Below, one piece after another: positions 62,584 through 64,000 of a stretch of DNA of 64,000 nucleotides (positions within the stretch are counted from its first letter, which is position 1; each line of letters starts with the position of its first letter). This DNA is from Echinococcus granulosus (Eukaryota; Platyhelminthes; Cestoda; Cyclophyllidea; Taeniidae), in contig NW_020170516.1 of assembly GCF_000524195.1 (NCBI RefSeq), positions 6,037 through 70,036 of the forward strand, written 5' to 3'. The notes under the pieces were generated by a model. The model saw nothing but the letters and a program-made list of their open reading frames with translations. It ran no database searches and had not been told where the DNA came from. The translations under genes were made by a program, and so were the position numbers.

Positions 62584-63676
62584 TTACGCCTTGGGCTTGG
62601 TGTCAGTGGGGATGTATCCGAAATTAGCCTTCAACTGTTCCAAGAAAATAAAAGTGAGAACAGTTTGTGGACCAAGACGGATGAAAGCGGGAACGAGACC
62701 CTTGAAGAAGCCGAGCGGACCCGTGCGCAACACGTCAAGGCCGCAGGCAGCCAGACCCTGAAAATGAGGGGATAACAACCAACAAATCAGACGCTTGATT
62801 AAAATGCCAAAAGGAAAGATGCAAGCAAGCCTACCGAGTATTTGCCGGGTGGGGCGTTCATGAGACGCGTCTTCATGACATCGAACGGCTGAGTCATGCA
62901 AGTGGCGACACCAGCAGCACCAATAGAGGCGGAAAAGTGCGTAACCGGATTATCGGAGAAGAATCCAGTAGCTAAAAGCATGCTCTTGAAAGTATCGTAG
63001 AAAGCTAACTGCCCGAAAGTCATGAATGTGGCCCGAGTTGCAGTCATAGAAACGCCATTGAAAAGAGCAGTAATGCCCTCTTCACGAGCCACACGGATAA
63101 GACCATCGATAGCATGTTTGTAGCTATAAAGAGAGTTCTGCATTAACGCTTCGTCATGTAGTGAACAAGGGAAATTTAAAAACCTACTTTCTACGTTGGG
63201 CGGGGGGGACCTTGACATCATTTTGCATTCTGAAAAGGACAGTGGAGTAAAGGTCAGATTCTTCCAATGATAAAAATATACGTCAAACAGGTACAAAACA
63301 CGAACCTGACATTAACCATATCGCCGGGGTTACCCACAATACCGCCAACGAAACCAGCGAACATAGCAATGCCGCCACTTTCGGCAAAAGACATCTTCCG
63401 ACCGACAGAGTTCTTGTAAGACTCGTAGACACCAAAACGTGTCATGGAGTACGTGAACTGTCGGAGAAGAGAAGCACTAAGGCCATTGTAGAGACCCAGA
63501 ATACCGTCACTCTTAAACACTCGCACCCCCATTCGGATCATACCAAACTCTTTAGTTTGCTGGGTCTGAAGGTGGACCTTTAACAAATCCAGGGGATGAG
63601 TGACTGCGGCAGCCATAGCGCTAGCCAAACCACCGAAGTACCAGTAACCCGCTTTGGCCGGAGGCCTGGTCGACAT
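62584..63676 (-). CDS. SLC25A10: Mitochondrial dicarboxylate carrier (SLC25A10 type)
   Basis: Four exons on the minus strand: 63676-63306, 63229-63188, 63123-62835 and 62757-62584, giving 291 residues, the normal length for this carrier. It is an inner-membrane exchanger, known in the family to swap malate or succinate for phosphate or sulfur anions. It has the threefold mitochondrial carrier repeat with signatures HPLDLLK (Pro28, Asp30, Lys33), NPGDMVN (Pro117, Asp119, Asn122) and QPFDVMK (Pro217, Asp219, Lys222). Family-specific stretches include YWYFGGLAS, GLSASLLRQ, VNVRMQNDVK, RRNY.HA.DGL.RVAREEG and FIFLEQLK.NFG. The Asn in repeat two where others have Lys is typical of this branch. Introns are short (76, 64 and 77 bp). 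An AG nine bases before the ATG could be a trans-splice acceptor, but this is only a guess. The gene converges on Mps1. Confidence 0.95.
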
Positions 63677-64000
63677 ACCAAACGCTAAATGTTCAAATGA
63701 ATGAAACTACTCCGAGAAAAGCGCGATGGAAGAACGCATTAACTGGAGAGGCTAAACAAGAGCCATTTCGTGCAAAACAGGTATGAGATATGTAAGGTTG
63801 ATTTTAAAAAGTTTTCTTTACAAAATTGCGGCAAAAATTTTTTGCTTAAATAAAAATTGCAAGGCGATAAAATTTGCTACTTAATTTTAATTTTTATAAT
63901 AACTGCTCTATTGAAATTGTCCGTGGTGATTCATAAATATTGTAATAAGATAGTGGTTAATCCCTCAGTTCCGGTGAGATGCCACTTTTGCACTTTGAAT
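63677..64000. other. Upstream flank of the carrier gene
   Basis: A short AT-rich region 5' of the carrier start. It should include its promoter, but no specific motif is identifiable. The last bases belong to repeat family C. Confidence 0.5.
63935..64000 (+). repeat. Repeat family C, copy 3 (cut by window end)
   Basis: The end of the window (GTAATAAGATAGTGGTTAA, then CGGTGAGATGCCACTTTTGC and ACTTTGAAT) lines up with 43.65-43.73 kb. The element continues outside the window. Confidence 0.55.

Overview
This is an intron-rich animal nuclear sequence with very low gene density. It has no operons, no bacterial ribosome binding sites and no CRISPR array. Three genes can be assembled from spliced exons, and all three are conserved metazoan families. 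Several introns are only 28-42 bp long, crowd the 5' end of a gene, and are followed by kilobase introns further downstream. That layout is reported for parasitic flatworms (Neodermata, e.g. schistosomes). Together with long repeat-filled intergenic DNA, it makes a large-genome fluke or tapeworm the best guess. Species cannot be settled from this window.

Layout. About 1-38,230 holds no gene I can support. It contains old dispersed repeats (families A and B), a recurrent short palindrome, and two inverted copies of one repeat, each interrupted by exactly 100 Ns at the same internal point. 38,231-42,462 (minus) is a seven-exon PET + six-LIM protein of the LIMPETin type. 42,463-44,309 is a divergent promoter interval shared with the next gene and carries two direct copies of repeat family C. 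44,310-62,195 (plus) is a complete Mps1/TTK mitotic checkpoint kinase in about 14 exons: N-terminal TPR-like region, disordered linker, C-terminal kinase. Its 5' half is cut by seven successive micro-introns, and its kinase domain is split by introns of 8.9 kb and 4.2 kb. 62,584-63,676 (minus) is a four-exon mitochondrial dicarboxylate carrier (SLC25A10 type), tail-to-tail with the kinase. The window ends inside a third copy of repeat family C.

The three genes have unrelated jobs: actin/muscle scaffold, spindle checkpoint, and mitochondrial dicarboxylate transport. Their proximity looks like ordinary genomic neighbourhood, except that the LIMPETin and Mps1 genes share one upstream interval. 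Exon borders were set by hand from GT/AG sites, reading-phase continuity and remembered family architecture. No alignment or transcript data were available.
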